Assembly (NCBI RefSeq): GCF_900104965.1
Contig: NZ_LT629757.1
Location: forward strand, 3,658,001-3,722,000
Reading direction: 5' to 3'
Source of the DNA: Nocardioides scoriae
GTDB lineage: Bacteria > Actinomycetota > Actinomycetes > Propionibacteriales > Nocardioidaceae
DNA: 64,000 bases
Made by a program: the position numbers and the translations under genes. The notes below the pieces were generated by a model that saw nothing but the letters and a program-made list of their open reading frames with translations, was not told the DNA's origin and did not search any database. The number at the start of each line of letters is the position of its first letter. The stretch's first letter is position 1. Shown piece after piece: positions 8,109-18,178 of the stretch.

Positions 8109-11100
8109 GTGACTTCTTCGCCGACCAGCCCTCCGCCGCAGGTGGGGGACGAGCCTCCGGGGGCGCCCCCGGAGCGCCGGTGCGGGGCCCGCGCCGGCCG
8201 CGGCCGCTGCTGCTGACGATCGCCGTCGTCGGTGCCGTGGTCGTGGCCTTCTCGCTGTTCTCGGGCATCTGGACCGACCGGCTGTGGTTCCGCAGCATCG
8301 GCTACGGCAGCGTCTTCAGCACGCTGCTGTGGACCCGGGTCGGGCTCTTCCTCGTCTTCGGCGGCGTCATGGCCGCGACCGTCGGGCTCAACCTGTGGCT
8401 GGCCTTCCGGATGCGGCCGATGTTCCGCCCGCACTCCCCGGAGCAGGCCAACCTGGAGCGCTACCGCGAGGTCGTCACCCCGCTGCGCCGGGTGCTGCTG
8501 GTCGCCGTCTCGGTCGTCTTCGGCGTCTTCGCCGGCATCTCGGCCACCGGCACCTGGCGGACCTACCTGCTGTGGCGCAACCGCGAGGACTTCGGCCGGG
8601 CCGACCCCTACTTCGGCCACGACATCGGGTTCTACGTCTTCAGCCTCCCGTGGCTGCACTTCATCGTCGACTTCCTCATGGCCGTGGTGTTCACCTCGCT
8701 CGCGCTCGCGGCCCTGGTGCACTACCTCTACGGCGGCATCCGGCTGCAGTCGGCCAGCGACCGGTTCTCCGGCGCGGCCGTGGGTCAGCTCTCGGTGCTC
8801 TTCGGCGTCTTCCTGCTGCTCAAGGCGGGCGACTACTGGCTCGACCGGTTCGACCTGACCTCCCAGGCCGGCGGCCTGGTGACGGGCATGACCTACACCC
8901 GCTACAACGCGGTGCTGCCCGGCAAGACCATCCTCATCTTCATCGCGATCATCTGCGCCCTGCTGTTCTTCGCCAACGTGCTGCGCCGCACCTGGCTGCT
9001 GCCCGGCGTGGGGCTGGCCCTGTTCGCCGTCAGCGCCGTCCTGCTCGGCGGCGTGTGGCCGGGCCTGATGCAGCGCTTCCAGGTCAAGCCCAACGAGGCG
9101 GACCGCGAGTCGACGTACATCGGGCAGAACATCAAGGCCACGCGGAGCGCGTTCGGGATCGCCGACAGCGAGTCCACGTCGTACGACGCCTCGACCGAGC
9201 TGTCCGAGAGCGAGCTGGCCGACGACGCCGCCACCACCGAGGGCGTGCGCCTCGTCGACCCGCAGCTGGTCTCCGACACCTTCGAGCAGCTGCAGCAGGT
9301 GCGCGGTTACTACAGCGTGCCGGGCGTGCTCGACGTCGACCGCTACGACATCGACGGGACCACCCGCGACGTGGTCGTCGCGGCCCGCGAGATGAACCTC
9401 GCCGGCATCCCCGACGGCCAGAAGAACTGGTCCAACGAGAAGACCGTCTACACCCACGGCTACGGCCTCATCGGCGCCTTCGGCAACCAGCGCAACGCGC
9501 AGGACGAGCCCGCCGCGACCGGCGGCGAGCCGGTCTGGGCCGAGGAGAACCTGCCGCCCACCGGTGCGATCAGCGACTCCCAGCCCGACGGCTCCTACCG
9601 CGCGCAGATCTACTTCGGCGAGCAGAGCCCGACCTACTCCATCGTCGGCAAGGCGCCCGGCGGCAAGGACGTCGAGCTCGACGTGCCGAGCGGCTCGACC
9701 GACGACCCGGGCGGCTCCACGTCGACGACGTACGCCGGCAAGGACGGTGTCGCGGTCGGCAACCTGTTCAACAAGCTGCTCTACGCGACGAAGTTCGGCG
9801 ACGCCAACATCCTGCTCTCGGGCCGGGTCAACGAGAACAGCAAGATCCTCTACGACCGCTCCCCGCGCGAGCGCGTGCAGAAGGTCGCCCCGTGGCTCAC
9901 CGTCGACCGCGACGCCCTGCCCGCGGTGGTCGACGGCAAGATGGTCTGGATCCTCGACGGCTACACCACCAGCGACCGCTACCCGCAGGCGGAGAAGAAC
10001 TCGCTGGAGGAGATGACCTCCGACGCGATCAACCCGCGCTCGACGTACGCCACGCTGCCGACGGACAACATCAACTACATGCGCAACGCGGTCAAGGCGA
10101 CCGTGGACGCGTACGACGGCACCGTCACCCTCTACGAGTGGGACGAGTCCGACCCGATCCTCAAGACGTGGGAGAAGGCGTTCCCCGGGGTCGTCAAGGC
10201 CAAGGGCGACATCCCCGCCGAGGTGCTCGACCACATGCGCTACCCCGAGGACCTGTTCAAGGTGCAGCGCGAGATGCTCGCGCGCTACCACGTGCTCGAG
10301 CCGCGCACCTTCTACGAGGGCTCCGACGAGTGGATCGTCCCGACCGACCCGGTGGACGACCAGTCCTCGCGCAAGCAGCCGGCCTACCGCCTCTCGGTGG
10401 CGGCTCCCGGCGCGGACGACCCGGTCTTCTCGCTGACCTCGACGTACGTGCCCCGCAACCGGCAGAACCTGGCCGCCTTCATGTCGGTCGGCGCGGACGC
10501 GTCCGACCCCGACACCTACGGCAAGTTCCAGATCCTGCGGCTGCCCGGCACCCGGGTCGACGGCCCCCAGCAGATCGCCAACAACTTCGCCAACGACACC
10601 CGCGTGGCGGCGGCGCTGCGGCCGTTCATCCAGGCCGACGCCAACGTCCAGTACGGCAACCTGCTGACCCTGCCGGTCGGCGGCGGCCTGCTCTACGTCC
10701 AGCCGCTCTACACCGAGCGCAGCGGCGGTGACGGCACCTACCCGCTGCTGCGCTACGTCGTGGCGTCCTTCGGCAACGAGGTCGGCATCGGCAGCACCCT
10801 GTCGGAGGCGCTGGCCAACATCGTCGAGAACGGCGGCGGCAGCTCCACCGGCGGCGACTCCGGCGGCTCCGGCGACGGCGCGGGCAGCGGCTCGGGCGGC
10901 TCGGGCGGCACGAACCTCTCCGACGACGCCCTCCAGCTGCTCCAGCAGGCCGACGCCAAGTTCGCCGACGCCGACAAGGCGCTCACCGACGGCGACCTGC
11001 AGGGCTACGCCACCGCCGTCGACGAGGCCAAGGCGCTCGTCCAGCGGGCGCTGGCGGGGACCGGGTCGGGGTCCGGCTCGGGCTCGGGTTCGGGGTCCGG

Positions 11101-11128
11101 GTCCGATTCGGGGTCCGGGGACAACTAG
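8105..11128 (+). CDS. UPF0182 family large membrane protein
   Basis: 1007 aa, the usual size of the family. The first roughly 330 residues contain several strongly hydrophobic segments (for example LLLTIAVVGAVVVAFSLFSG and ILIFIAIICALLFFANVL), followed by a large extracytoplasmic region with conserved blocks such as WLTVDRDALPAVVDGKMVWILDGYT. The C-terminus is a Gly/Ser linker, then an acidic helix, then a Gly-Ser repeat tail ending in Asp-Asn. The function is unknown. ATG 8105 overlaps the preceding stop. A perfect 36-bp palindrome lies 8 bp after the stop. Confidence 0.93.
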   Translation: MSDFFADQPSAAGGGRASGGAPGAPVRGPRRPRPLLLTIAVVGAVVVAFSLFSGIWTDRLWFRSIGYGSVFSTLLWTRVGLFLVFGGVMAATVGLNLWLAFRMRPMFRPHSPEQANLERYREVVTPLRRVLLVAVSVVFGVFAGISATGTWRTYLLWRNREDFGRADPYFGHDIGFYVFSLPWLHFIVDFLMAVVFTSLALAALVHYLYGGIRLQSASDRFSGAAVGQLSVLFGVFLLLKAGDYWLDRFDLTSQAGGLVTGMTYTRYNAVLPGKTILIFIAIICALLFFANVLRRTWLLPGVGLALFAVSAVLLGGVWPGLMQRFQVKPNEADRESTYIGQNIKATRSAFGIADSESTSYDASTELSESELADDAATTEGVRLVDPQLVSDTFEQLQQVRGYYSVPGVLDVDRYDIDGTTRDVVVAAREMNLAGIPDGQKNWSNEKTVYTHGYGLIGAFGNQRNAQDEPAATGGEPVWAEENLPPTGAISDSQPDGSYRAQIYFGEQSPTYSIVGKAPGGKDVELDVPSGSTDDPGGSTSTTYAGKDGVAVGNLFNKLLYATKFGDANILLSGRVNENSKILYDRSPRERVQKVAPWLTVDRDALPAVVDGKMVWILDGYTTSDRYPQAEKNSLEEMTSDAINPRSTYATLPTDNINYMRNAVKATVDAYDGTVTLYEWDESDPILKTWEKAFPGVVKAKGDIPAEVLDHMRYPEDLFKVQREMLARYHVLEPRTFYEGSDEWIVPTDPVDDQSSRKQPAYRLSVAAPGADDPVFSLTSTYVPRNRQNLAAFMSVGADASDPDTYGKFQILRLPGTRVDGPQQIANNFANDTRVAAALRPFIQADANVQYGNLLTLPVGGGLLYVQPLYTERSGGDGTYPLLRYVVASFGNEVGIGSTLSEALANIVENGGGSSTGGDSGGSGDGAGSGSGGSGGTNLSDDALQLLQQADAKFADADKALTDGDLQGYATAVDEAKALVQRALAGTGSGSGSGSGSGSGSDSGSGDN

Positions 11129-11135
11129 ACGCGCG

Positions 11136-11171
11136 AGGGCAGTTTCCCCGGTCGACCGGGGAAACTGCCCT
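11136..11171 (+). terminator. Perfect 36-bp palindrome, probable terminator of the UPF0182 operon
   Basis: Two 18-base arms (AGGGCAGTTTCCCCGGTC and its exact complement) abut with no loop. A U-run is absent, as is common in high-GC actinobacteria. A smaller inverted repeat, GGGCAGTTCTGCCC, follows about 30 bp later. Its position right after the stop supports termination; the complete symmetry would also fit a protein-binding site or a cruciform. Confidence 0.6.
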
Positions 11172-11330
11172 CCGAGCCCGACAATCCGGGCGCCGGCGGG
11201 CAGTTCTGCCCGTCAAGTCGACCGCCGTGGCGCCGTACGCCGTCCCGCCGCATGCAACGCGCCGTTGCTGTGTCCGAGTGCCCTCCCCGACGGGTGTACG
11301 CCGCGGGTAACGGAGCGTTACATGCGCCGC

Positions 11331-11394
11331 CCCGCCGCCCCGCCGCCCCGCCGCCCCGCCGCCGCGCCGCCGCGCCGCCGCGCCGCCACGCCGC
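11331..11394. repeat. Eight 8-bp tandem units (CCCGCCGC / CGCGCCGC)
   Basis: Four CCCGCCGC, three CGCGCCGC and one CACGCCGC follow without interruption and stop four bases before the cyclase stop codon at 11398. Exact period, so prone to slippage. The remainder of the 11172-11397 gap shows no gene. Confidence 0.85.
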
Positions 11395-11397
11395 CTC

Positions 11398-12960
11398 TCA
11401 GCCCCGCGGGACCGCCAGCGTCGTGGGGGTGCGCCGACCGCGCAGCGTGACGGTGTCGTGCTCCTGCCAGCGCCCGGCCTCGTCGTCGGAGGCGGCGTCG
11501 ACGGCGGCCATCGAGGCGAGGACGCATCCGTCGACGTCCTTGGCGAGCTCGGTGAGGCGGGCGGCGGAGTTCACGGCGTCGCCGATGACGGTGTACTCGA
11601 AGCGGGTCCGGTCGCCGACGTTGCCGGCGACCGCCTCGCCCGTGGAGACGCCGATGCCGGCCTTGAGCTCGGGCACCTCCTCGGCGATCCGGGCGGCGAT
11701 CTCGCGGGCCGCGGCCAGGGCCCGGCCGGCGTGGTCCGCGAGCTCGACGGGGGCGCCGAACACGGCCAGCGCGGCGTCGCCGATGAACTTGTTGACCAGG
11801 CCGCCGCGCTCGTCGACGACCTCGACCACGACCGCGAAGAAGCGGTTGAGCAGCTCGACGACGGCTGCCGGGTCCTTCTCGGTGGCCAGCTCGGTGGAGC
11901 CGACGATGTCGACGAACAGGACCGAGACCACGCGGGTCTCGCCGCCGAGCTCGACCTCGCCGCGGGCGGCCGCCTCGGCGACCTCGCGGCCGACGTGGCG
12001 GCCGAACATGTCGCGCAGGTGCTCGCGGTCGCGCAGCCCGGCGACCATCTGGTTGAACCCTGCCTGGAGCTGGCCGAGCTCGGTGCCGTCGTAGACCTGC
12101 ACCCCGCCGTCGAGGTCGCCGGCCTCGACGCGCTCCATGGCGTTGCGGACCGCGAGGATCGGCGCGACGACGGCGCGGGCGTTGAGCCAGGTGACGAGCG
12201 AGCCGAACACCAGCACGACGCCGCCCAGCGCCAGGATCACCACGGCCAGGCGGGTCAGGGTGACCTCGCCCTGGCGCAGGGTCAGCGAGAAGATCGCGAC
12301 CGACAGCAGCCCGACGACCGGCGCCCCGGTCCCCAGGCCCCAGAAGAGCAGCATCCGGCGGCGTACGCCGACCCGGCGGACCTGGAGCTTCTCCTCGCCC
12401 GAGAGGGCGCGGGCGGCGATCGGGCGCAGCGCGAACTCGCTGAACAGGTACGCGATCGCGGTCACCACCAGGGCCGCGATGCCGACCGTGAAGGCGGTGG
12501 TGATCGCCCGCTCGGGCTGCACCACCACGGCGAGCAGGGTGAACAGCAGCGTCGCGGCGGCCCACAGCGTGGCCTGCACCTTGGTGAGGAACCACGGCAC
12601 GCCCAAGGCCTCGACGCGCTGCTCGGTGGTGGGCTGCTCGTCCTCGCGGGTGGCCCAGCGCAGCGACCGCAGCGCCCCGGCGGTGCCCCAGGAGGCGCCG
12701 ACCAGGACGGCCACCACGACGTACACCGGGACGCCGATGGCCAGCGACAGCACCGTCCCCCGGTTGGCGGCCGGGCTCGGGATGACCAGGGCCGAGAGCA
12801 CGAACACGATGCCCGCGCCGATGACGTTGGTGCCGACGAGCAGCACGGTGAGCAGCAGCTGCACGCGCACCCGCAACCGGCGGGGGCGCTGCTGGGCGGG
12901 TCCGAGCAGGACCGACCCGTAGGCGCCTCCGGTGGGGGCGCCCAGGTGCGGCCGCTTCAC
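11398..12960 (-). CDS. Membrane adenylate/guanylate cyclase with HAMP domain (class III)
   Basis: 520 aa. About six hydrophobic segments (residues 30-290) are followed by a HAMP-like linker (ARAVVAPILAVRNAMERVEAGDL) and a class III catalytic domain with FVDIVGST, NKFIGDAALAVFGAP and TRFEYTVIGDAVNSAARL. The two metal-binding Asp (FVD and GDA) are present. It should make a cyclic nucleotide, probably cAMP; the signal is unknown. The layout matches the mycobacterial Rv1318c-Rv1320c type. GTG 12960 overlaps the stop of the upstream thioesterase-like gene. Confidence 0.88.
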   Translation of the reverse strand: MKRPHLGAPTGGAYGSVLLGPAQQRPRRLRVRVQLLLTVLLVGTNVIGAGIVFVLSALVIPSPAANRGTVLSLAIGVPVYVVVAVLVGASWGTAGALRSLRWATREDEQPTTEQRVEALGVPWFLTKVQATLWAAATLLFTLLAVVVQPERAITTAFTVGIAALVVTAIAYLFSEFALRPIAARALSGEEKLQVRRVGVRRRMLLFWGLGTGAPVVGLLSVAIFSLTLRQGEVTLTRLAVVILALGGVVLVFGSLVTWLNARAVVAPILAVRNAMERVEAGDLDGGVQVYDGTELGQLQAGFNQMVAGLRDREHLRDMFGRHVGREVAEAAARGEVELGGETRVVSVLFVDIVGSTELATEKDPAAVVELLNRFFAVVVEVVDERGGLVNKFIGDAALAVFGAPVELADHAGRALAAAREIAARIAEEVPELKAGIGVSTGEAVAGNVGDRTRFEYTVIGDAVNSAARLTELAKDVDGCVLASMAAVDAASDDEAGRWQEHDTVTLRGRRTPTTLAVPRG

Positions 12961-13481
12961 GAGGACCGACGGGGCGGCAGCGCGATCGCGCCCGAGAGCT
13001 CGGGGCGCCAGTCCAGGGCCGCGTGCGCGGCGACGATGCGGTCCAGCTCGCGCACGGCGCGGTCGGGGAAGGGCGAGATCCGGCGGGTGCCGTGGTCGAC
13101 GTACGCCTCGAGCGACTCCATGCTCGCCGCCACCCGGTCGTGGGTGTGGTCGACGAGGTAGCTGACCAGGTGCAGCATCCGCCCGTCGTGCTCCAGCAGC
13201 CGCAGGTGGACCTGGACCTCGGCGCCGACGAGCACCTCGTGGCGGTAGGTCAGCAGCTGCTCCAGGGCGAACATCCCTCCGGTGCCGGCCTCCGCGGCGG
13301 CCGACCCCGCGTCGAAGGCGTCGAAGGTCGTCCACTCCGCGTCGTCGAGGATCGCGAGGTAGTGGCGCACGTTCATGTGCCCGTTGCCGTCGGCGAGCTC
13401 ACCGGGCACGCGGCGGCGCGGCGCGGCCACCAGCTGGGTGACCTCGGCGAAGTCGGGCAAAGCGCGCACGGCGTACATCAT
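12957..13481 (-). CDS. Hotdog-fold thioesterase-like protein
   Basis: 174 aa. DGNGHMNVRHYLAILDDAEW matches the FadM/4HBT-type active-site block (DxNxHMNxxxY), followed by alternating beta strands such as LTYRHEVLVGAEVQVHLRLLE. It probably hydrolyses an acyl-CoA of unknown chain. Two ATG codons in tandem (13481 and 13478) make the start slightly ambiguous. It overlaps the cyclase gene by four bases (GTGA). Confidence 0.75.
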   Translation of the reverse strand: MMYAVRALPDFAEVTQLVAAPRRRVPGELADGNGHMNVRHYLAILDDAEWTTFDAFDAGSAAAEAGTGGMFALEQLLTYRHEVLVGAEVQVHLRLLEHDGRMLHLVSYLVDHTHDRVAASMESLEAYVDHGTRRISPFPDRAVRELDRIVAAHAALDWRPELSGAIALPPRRSS

Positions 13482-13553
13482 GACGGGTCCGGGGTCGCTC
13501 CGCGCCGCTATCCCGTCTGGTCGGGGTGTGGGCGCGTGGGGCAGGCTGGCGGC

Positions 13554-14045
13554 ATGTCCGAGGCCCCCCGCACGAGTCGCTCCTCCGACCGCCCCGGCGG
13601 CCGGTCCTCCGGCCCCTCGCGCCGTGGCCACGACGTCCACCAGACCCACTTCTTCGACGCCGCCACGCTGCGGGCCGGAGCCGTCGTGGTCGACCACGTG
13701 ACGGGCGAGCAGGTCGGCACGGTCGACGCCGTCGGGCGCCACGTCTTCGAGGGGTACGGCGCACCCGGCCGTCGCGGCGGCCCCGCGGGCGACCTCGTGG
13801 TCGAGGTCAGGGAGCTGGACCCGGTCGTGCCGGTGCGGCTGCCCCCGAGCGCGGCCCCGACCCCGGAGCCGGCCGCAGCCGCCTCCACCCCGGGCGCACC
13901 GCCCGCCACGGAGGGCGACGACGACGGGACGGAGCCGCCCCGGGTCGAGAAGGCCGCCGTCGCCCAGGGCGTGGCGATCGCCGTCCTGGCCCCGGTCCTC
14001 GCCCTGGCGCTGCTGGTCCTGGTCCTGGTGCTCGTCCTGTCCTGA
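13554..14045 (+). CDS. Tail-anchored small protein, unknown
   Basis: 163 aa. The N-terminus is Arg/Ser-rich and basic, then a small globular part (about 30-95: VVVDHVTGEQVGTVDAVGRHVFEGYG), a Pro/Ala/acidic linker and one very hydrophobic C-terminal segment of Leu/Val/Ala ending at the stop. This suggests a C-tail membrane anchor with the body in the cytoplasm. I do not recognise a family. It stands between the divergent thioesterase gene and the initiator tRNA. Confidence 0.6.
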   Translation: MSEAPRTSRSSDRPGGRSSGPSRRGHDVHQTHFFDAATLRAGAVVVDHVTGEQVGTVDAVGRHVFEGYGAPGRRGGPAGDLVVEVRELDPVVPVRLPPSAAPTPEPAAAASTPGAPPATEGDDDGTEPPRVEKAAVAQGVAIAVLAPVLALALLVLVLVLVLS

Positions 14046-14120
14046 CCCCGGCCGGGGCCGCGCCGGAGCCCGGAGTGACCACCGTCACGCAGCGCCCCGG
14101 GCTCTCGGGGGCACCTCGAT

Positions 14121-14150
14121 TTGGTGCGGGGGACGGGGGGCCGGTAACGT
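14121..14150 (+). promoter_or_regulatory. Candidate promoter of the initiator tRNA
   Basis: TTGGTG (14121-14126), an 18-bp spacer and TAACGT (14145-14150) lie 12 bp before the mature tRNA 5' end. The match to the sigma-70 consensus is moderate. Confidence 0.4.
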
Positions 14151-14162
14151 GGTGTTCACCGA

Positions 14163-14236
14163 CGCGGGGTGGAGCAGCTCGGTAGCTCGCTGGGCTCATA
14201 ACCCAGAGGTCGCAGGTTCAAATCCTGCCCCCGCTA
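14163..14236 (+). tRNA. Initiator tRNA-fMet (CAT anticodon)
   Basis: A full cloverleaf can be drawn: acceptor CGCGGGG with CCCCGCT, D arm GAGCAGCTCGGTAGCTC, anticodon stem CTGGG-CTCATAA-CCCAG with CAT, and T arm GCAGG-TTCAAAT-CCTGC. Two initiator hallmarks are visible: the first acceptor pair is mismatched (C1 opposite U72), and three consecutive G:C pairs close the anticodon stem. The CCA end is not encoded. A strong hairpin follows. Confidence 0.95.
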
Positions 14237-14244
14237 CAGATGAC

Positions 14245-14274
14245 GAAGGCCCGGACCGACTGGTCCGGGCCTTC
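14245..14274 (+). terminator. Intrinsic terminator of the tRNA gene
   Basis: GAAGGCCCGGACC, loop GACT, GGTCCGGGCCTTC: a perfect 13-bp stem eight bases after the tRNA, followed by a short T-containing stretch. Confidence 0.8.
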
Positions 14275-14302
14275 TGTCGTCCCCAGGACCTAGAGTGCCG
14301 AG

Positions 14303-15490
14303 ATGGCACCTCTCGGGACGGACTGGCGGCTGGTCGACGACGTGGCGACGGCGTGGTTCGACGCGCCCTCGCTGAGCGAGGGTGCCGGGCTGGCCCGTCG
14401 GGTGGTGGAGCTCTCGGGCGATGCCCTGGTCGACCTGCGGGCGACCGGGCTGCGGGTGCGCCTCGACCCCGACGACCACCTGCAGGAGCGCGCGGAGGCG
14501 GTCTCGGTCGCGGCCCGCGAGCTCGGACTGGCCCCGGACCCCGACGTCCTGCAGCAGGTGGACGTGGTGCTGGAGTCCCCGGACCCGCAGCGTGCGCGGG
14601 CGTTCTGGCAGGGCGTGCTCGACCACGTGCCGACCGCCGACGGCGGGCTCGTGGACCCGTTGCGACGCGACCCCGGCCTGCGGGTCCGGAGCGCGGACGA
14701 GCCGCGGCCGCTGCGTAACCGGCTGCACCTCGACGTCGTGCGGCCGGCGGCCGTCGTCGAGGCGGTGAGCCCGGGGGAGGCGTCCGGACCCTACGGCGTG
14801 CGCCACGCCGACCCCGACGGCAACGAGGTCGACCTGGTGCCGGGCGGGCCGCTCGGCGAGGGGGACGCGACGTCCGACTGGCAGGCGGTGTTCAGCGCGA
14901 TCGCCTGCTACCGCACCACCTCGGTGGCGCAGCAGGGCGACCTGGTCGGCGCGGCGGCGGCGCTGGCCGACGCCGCGGGCTTCCCGCTGCTCGTCGACCT
15001 GCGTCCCGGACTGGTGGTGCTCGACAGCGGCAAGGACCAGGCGGAGGCCGACGCCCACGGTCTCGAGGTGGACGTCGTCGACCTCGCGGCACGGCTCCAG
15101 GCTGCCGCTCGCGAGCTGGGGGCGGTGCCCGAGCCGGGCCTCGCGCGGTTCGTCCAGCTGTTCCTCGACGCCGCCGACGTGGCGGCGGTCCGGGAATTCT
15201 GGGCCGCCGTGCTGGGGTACGTCGAGGACCGCCGCGACGGCGTCACCGACCTCCACGACCCCCGTCGGCTCGGCCCCGTGGTGGTGCTCCAGGAGCTCGA
15301 CGCGTCGGACGGCGAGCGCCGTCGCCAGCGCAACCGCAGCCACGTCGAGCTCGCCGTGCCGGCCGACCGCGCCGAGGCCCGCGTCGCCGTGGCCCTGGCC
15401 GCCGGGGGCCGGCTGCTGGACCAGTCGCCCGGGCGCTGGCGGGTCGCGGACCCGGAGGGCAACGAGCTGGAGGTCGTCGGCGGCCCGTGA
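14303..15490 (+). CDS. Duplicated PCD-like / VOC (glyoxalase-like) protein
   Basis: 395 aa with an internal duplication. Each half starts with a segment like pterin-4a-carbinolamine dehydratase (about 1-70, DWRLVDDVATAWFDA; and about 184-265, DWQAVFSAIACYRT), followed by a vicinal-oxygen-chelate domain (about 82-178 and 275-393) ending in matching blocks, HADPDGNEVDLV and VADPEGNELEVV. The dehydratase catalytic His-His-Pro is absent from both halves, so these segments are probably structural. No metal-dependent activity can be named. ATG 14303 follows the tRNA terminator by 28 bp. Confidence 0.75.
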   Translation: MAPLGTDWRLVDDVATAWFDAPSLSEGAGLARRVVELSGDALVDLRATGLRVRLDPDDHLQERAEAVSVAARELGLAPDPDVLQQVDVVLESPDPQRARAFWQGVLDHVPTADGGLVDPLRRDPGLRVRSADEPRPLRNRLHLDVVRPAAVVEAVSPGEASGPYGVRHADPDGNEVDLVPGGPLGEGDATSDWQAVFSAIACYRTTSVAQQGDLVGAAAALADAAGFPLLVDLRPGLVVLDSGKDQAEADAHGLEVDVVDLAARLQAAARELGAVPEPGLARFVQLFLDAADVAAVREFWAAVLGYVEDRRDGVTDLHDPRRLGPVVVLQELDASDGERRRQRNRSHVELAVPADRAEARVAVALAAGGRLLDQSPGRWRVADPEGNELEVVGGP

Positions 15491-15536
15491 GACCGCGCCA
15501 GGGTTGCCGGCCCGGGGGTCGAGATCGCCCCGGTGC

Positions 15537-16474
<938 letters not shown>

Positions 16475-16553
16475 GTGTCCTCCGGTCCCCGGTCGCGGTC
16501 ACGCCCCGGTCGGCGTGGCTCGCGCTGGTGCAGACCGACCCCGGGTGCCGTCC

Positions 16554-17966
16554 TCATCGGTCGGCCCCGATCGCCGGGTCCCCGTCGGTCGGCGACCGGG
16601 TCGCGGCGGCCAGCCGGAGCAGCATCAGCGCGGCGAGCGGCAGCAGCGCGGCGTACAGCACCCGGGCCCGGGCCAGGGGGTCCTCGACGAGGCCGAGGCC
16701 CGTGCCGAGCCAGGTGAAGGCCGTGGTCGTCGCCAGCGCCATGCCGACCGTCTCGGCCAGGACGACCGCGGCCGCCATCCGGTCCTCGGAGATGCCGTCG
16801 CCGGCCTCCGGTCGGGTGAGGAGGCGTCCCAGCAGGTCTGGGTAGAGCGAGCCCATGCCGAGCCCGAGCAGGGCGCCCCCGACGAGCAGCCCGGCCAGCG
16901 CCGGTCCCGGGTCGCGGGCGGTCGTGGTCGTGGTCGTCGCGAGCAGGACGACCACCCCCGCGGTGACGACGGCGCCGGCGGGCACGACGCGACGACGCAG
17001 GGCCGCCTGGTCGGCGGCCGGGTGGGCGCCGCACCAGAGCCCGGTGAGCGCCCAGCAGAAGCCCGGTGCGGCGATGACGACGCCGAACCGGCCGGCCGAG
17101 AGCCCGAGCGCGTCGTGGGCGACCACGGAGAGGACCATCGACGCGCCGAAGTAGACCGATGCCGTGACCCCGAGGGCGCCCAGCGCCGCGCGCCGTCCCT
17201 CGCGCGCGCCGATGACGCCGCCGGGCAGCAGCGCCCGCGTGGCCCACAGCACCACCGCCGCCCCCAGCACCAGCGCGGCCCCCGACCAGGCGCCGACGGG
17301 CAGCGACAGCGCGGCCGAGCCTCCGGCCAGGGCCAGCGACCATCCCCAGGGCGCCGGCTCGTGGGGCACCCCCTCGGAGCGCTCGGGCACGGACCGGGCG
17401 ACCAGGGTGCGCGCCAGCACGAGCAGCGGCAGGTAGAGCACCATCGCCCACCGCCAGTCGAGCGCGGACGAGACGGCCACGGCGTACACCGGACCCAGGA
17501 CGGAGGAGACCACCCACACCCCGGACATGCCCGCGAGCACGAGCTGGCGATGGCGGGCCGGCAACCCCCGGCTGATCGCCCCGAGGCCGATCGTGGCCAG
17601 CGCTCCTGCGGCCAGGGCCCGCACCGCGGTCCCGGCGACGAACACCTCGACCGACGGAGCCAGCGCGCACAGGACGGCGCCGAGCACGGTCAGCAGCGTG
17701 AAGGCGAGCATCAGCCGACCGACCCGGAAGCGCGAGAGCAGCCAGGCGCCGATCGGCATCATGAGGAACATCGGCGCCTGCGCCGCGGCGTCCAGGGGGC
17801 CGTAGAGATCACGGCCGTCGAGGTCGGCGGCCATCAGCGGGAGCACGGTCTGCGAGAGGTAGCGCTGCATCCCCGCGAGCAGCTCGATCGAGAGCAGCGA
17901 GCCCGCCAGCAGCAGGACGCGTGCCCGTTCGCTGCGGAGCCGGGTCGTCGCTTCCTCGGCGCTCAT
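16554..17966 (-). CDS. MFS transporter
   Basis: 470 aa with about 12 to 14 hydrophobic segments. LAGMQRYLSQTVLPLMAADLDG, then FLMMPIGAWLLSRFRVGRLML with a loop 2-3 Arg motif, fits the drug:H+ antiporter branch. Substrate unknown. I chose ATG 17966 (MSAEEATTRLRSERARV); an in-frame ATG at 18056 would add 30 residues that look untranslated. It diverges from the large four-gene operon across about 210 bp, so shared regulation is possible. Confidence 0.82.
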   Translation of the reverse strand: MSAEEATTRLRSERARVLLLAGSLLSIELLAGMQRYLSQTVLPLMAADLDGRDLYGPLDAAAQAPMFLMMPIGAWLLSRFRVGRLMLAFTLLTVLGAVLCALAPSVEVFVAGTAVRALAAGALATIGLGAISRGLPARHRQLVLAGMSGVWVVSSVLGPVYAVAVSSALDWRWAMVLYLPLLVLARTLVARSVPERSEGVPHEPAPWGWSLALAGGSAALSLPVGAWSGAALVLGAAVVLWATRALLPGGVIGAREGRRAALGALGVTASVYFGASMVLSVVAHDALGLSAGRFGVVIAAPGFCWALTGLWCGAHPAADQAALRRRVVPAGAVVTAGVVVLLATTTTTTARDPGPALAGLLVGGALLGLGMGSLYPDLLGRLLTRPEAGDGISEDRMAAAVVLAETVGMALATTTAFTWLGTGLGLVEDPLARARVLYAALLPLAALMLLRLAAATRSPTDGDPAIGADR

Positions 17967-18055
17967 CCCGCGAGTCTCGGCGACCCGCCTCGGCGGTGCC
18001 AGGCCCGGTCCCCACCTCGTCGGGGCGTGAGGTCCGGACATGCCCGACTTGGTCA

Positions 18056-18117
18056 CCCACCCGCCCGCGGGGTGGGCTATCCCGGCCTTGCGCCAGCATG
18101 TGAGACGGGTCGATAGT
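18056..18117 (+). promoter_or_regulatory. Candidate control region of the four-gene operon
   Basis: The 17967-18178 gap holds an inverted repeat CCCACC...GGTGGG (18056-18076) and a weak promoter-like pair, TTGCGC (18088-18093) and GATAGT (18112-18117), spaced 18 bp. A GAGGGG ribosome site follows at 18165-18170. Confidence 0.3.
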
Positions 18118-18178
18118 GCGCGAGCAGGCGCATTGCGAGACGCGACCGCGCCGCAGCGTTCCGTGAGGGGTGAGCGGG

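Noticed and set aside
14303-15490. Functional pterin carbinolamine dehydratase
   Set aside because: The catalytic His-His-Pro motif is missing in both halves.
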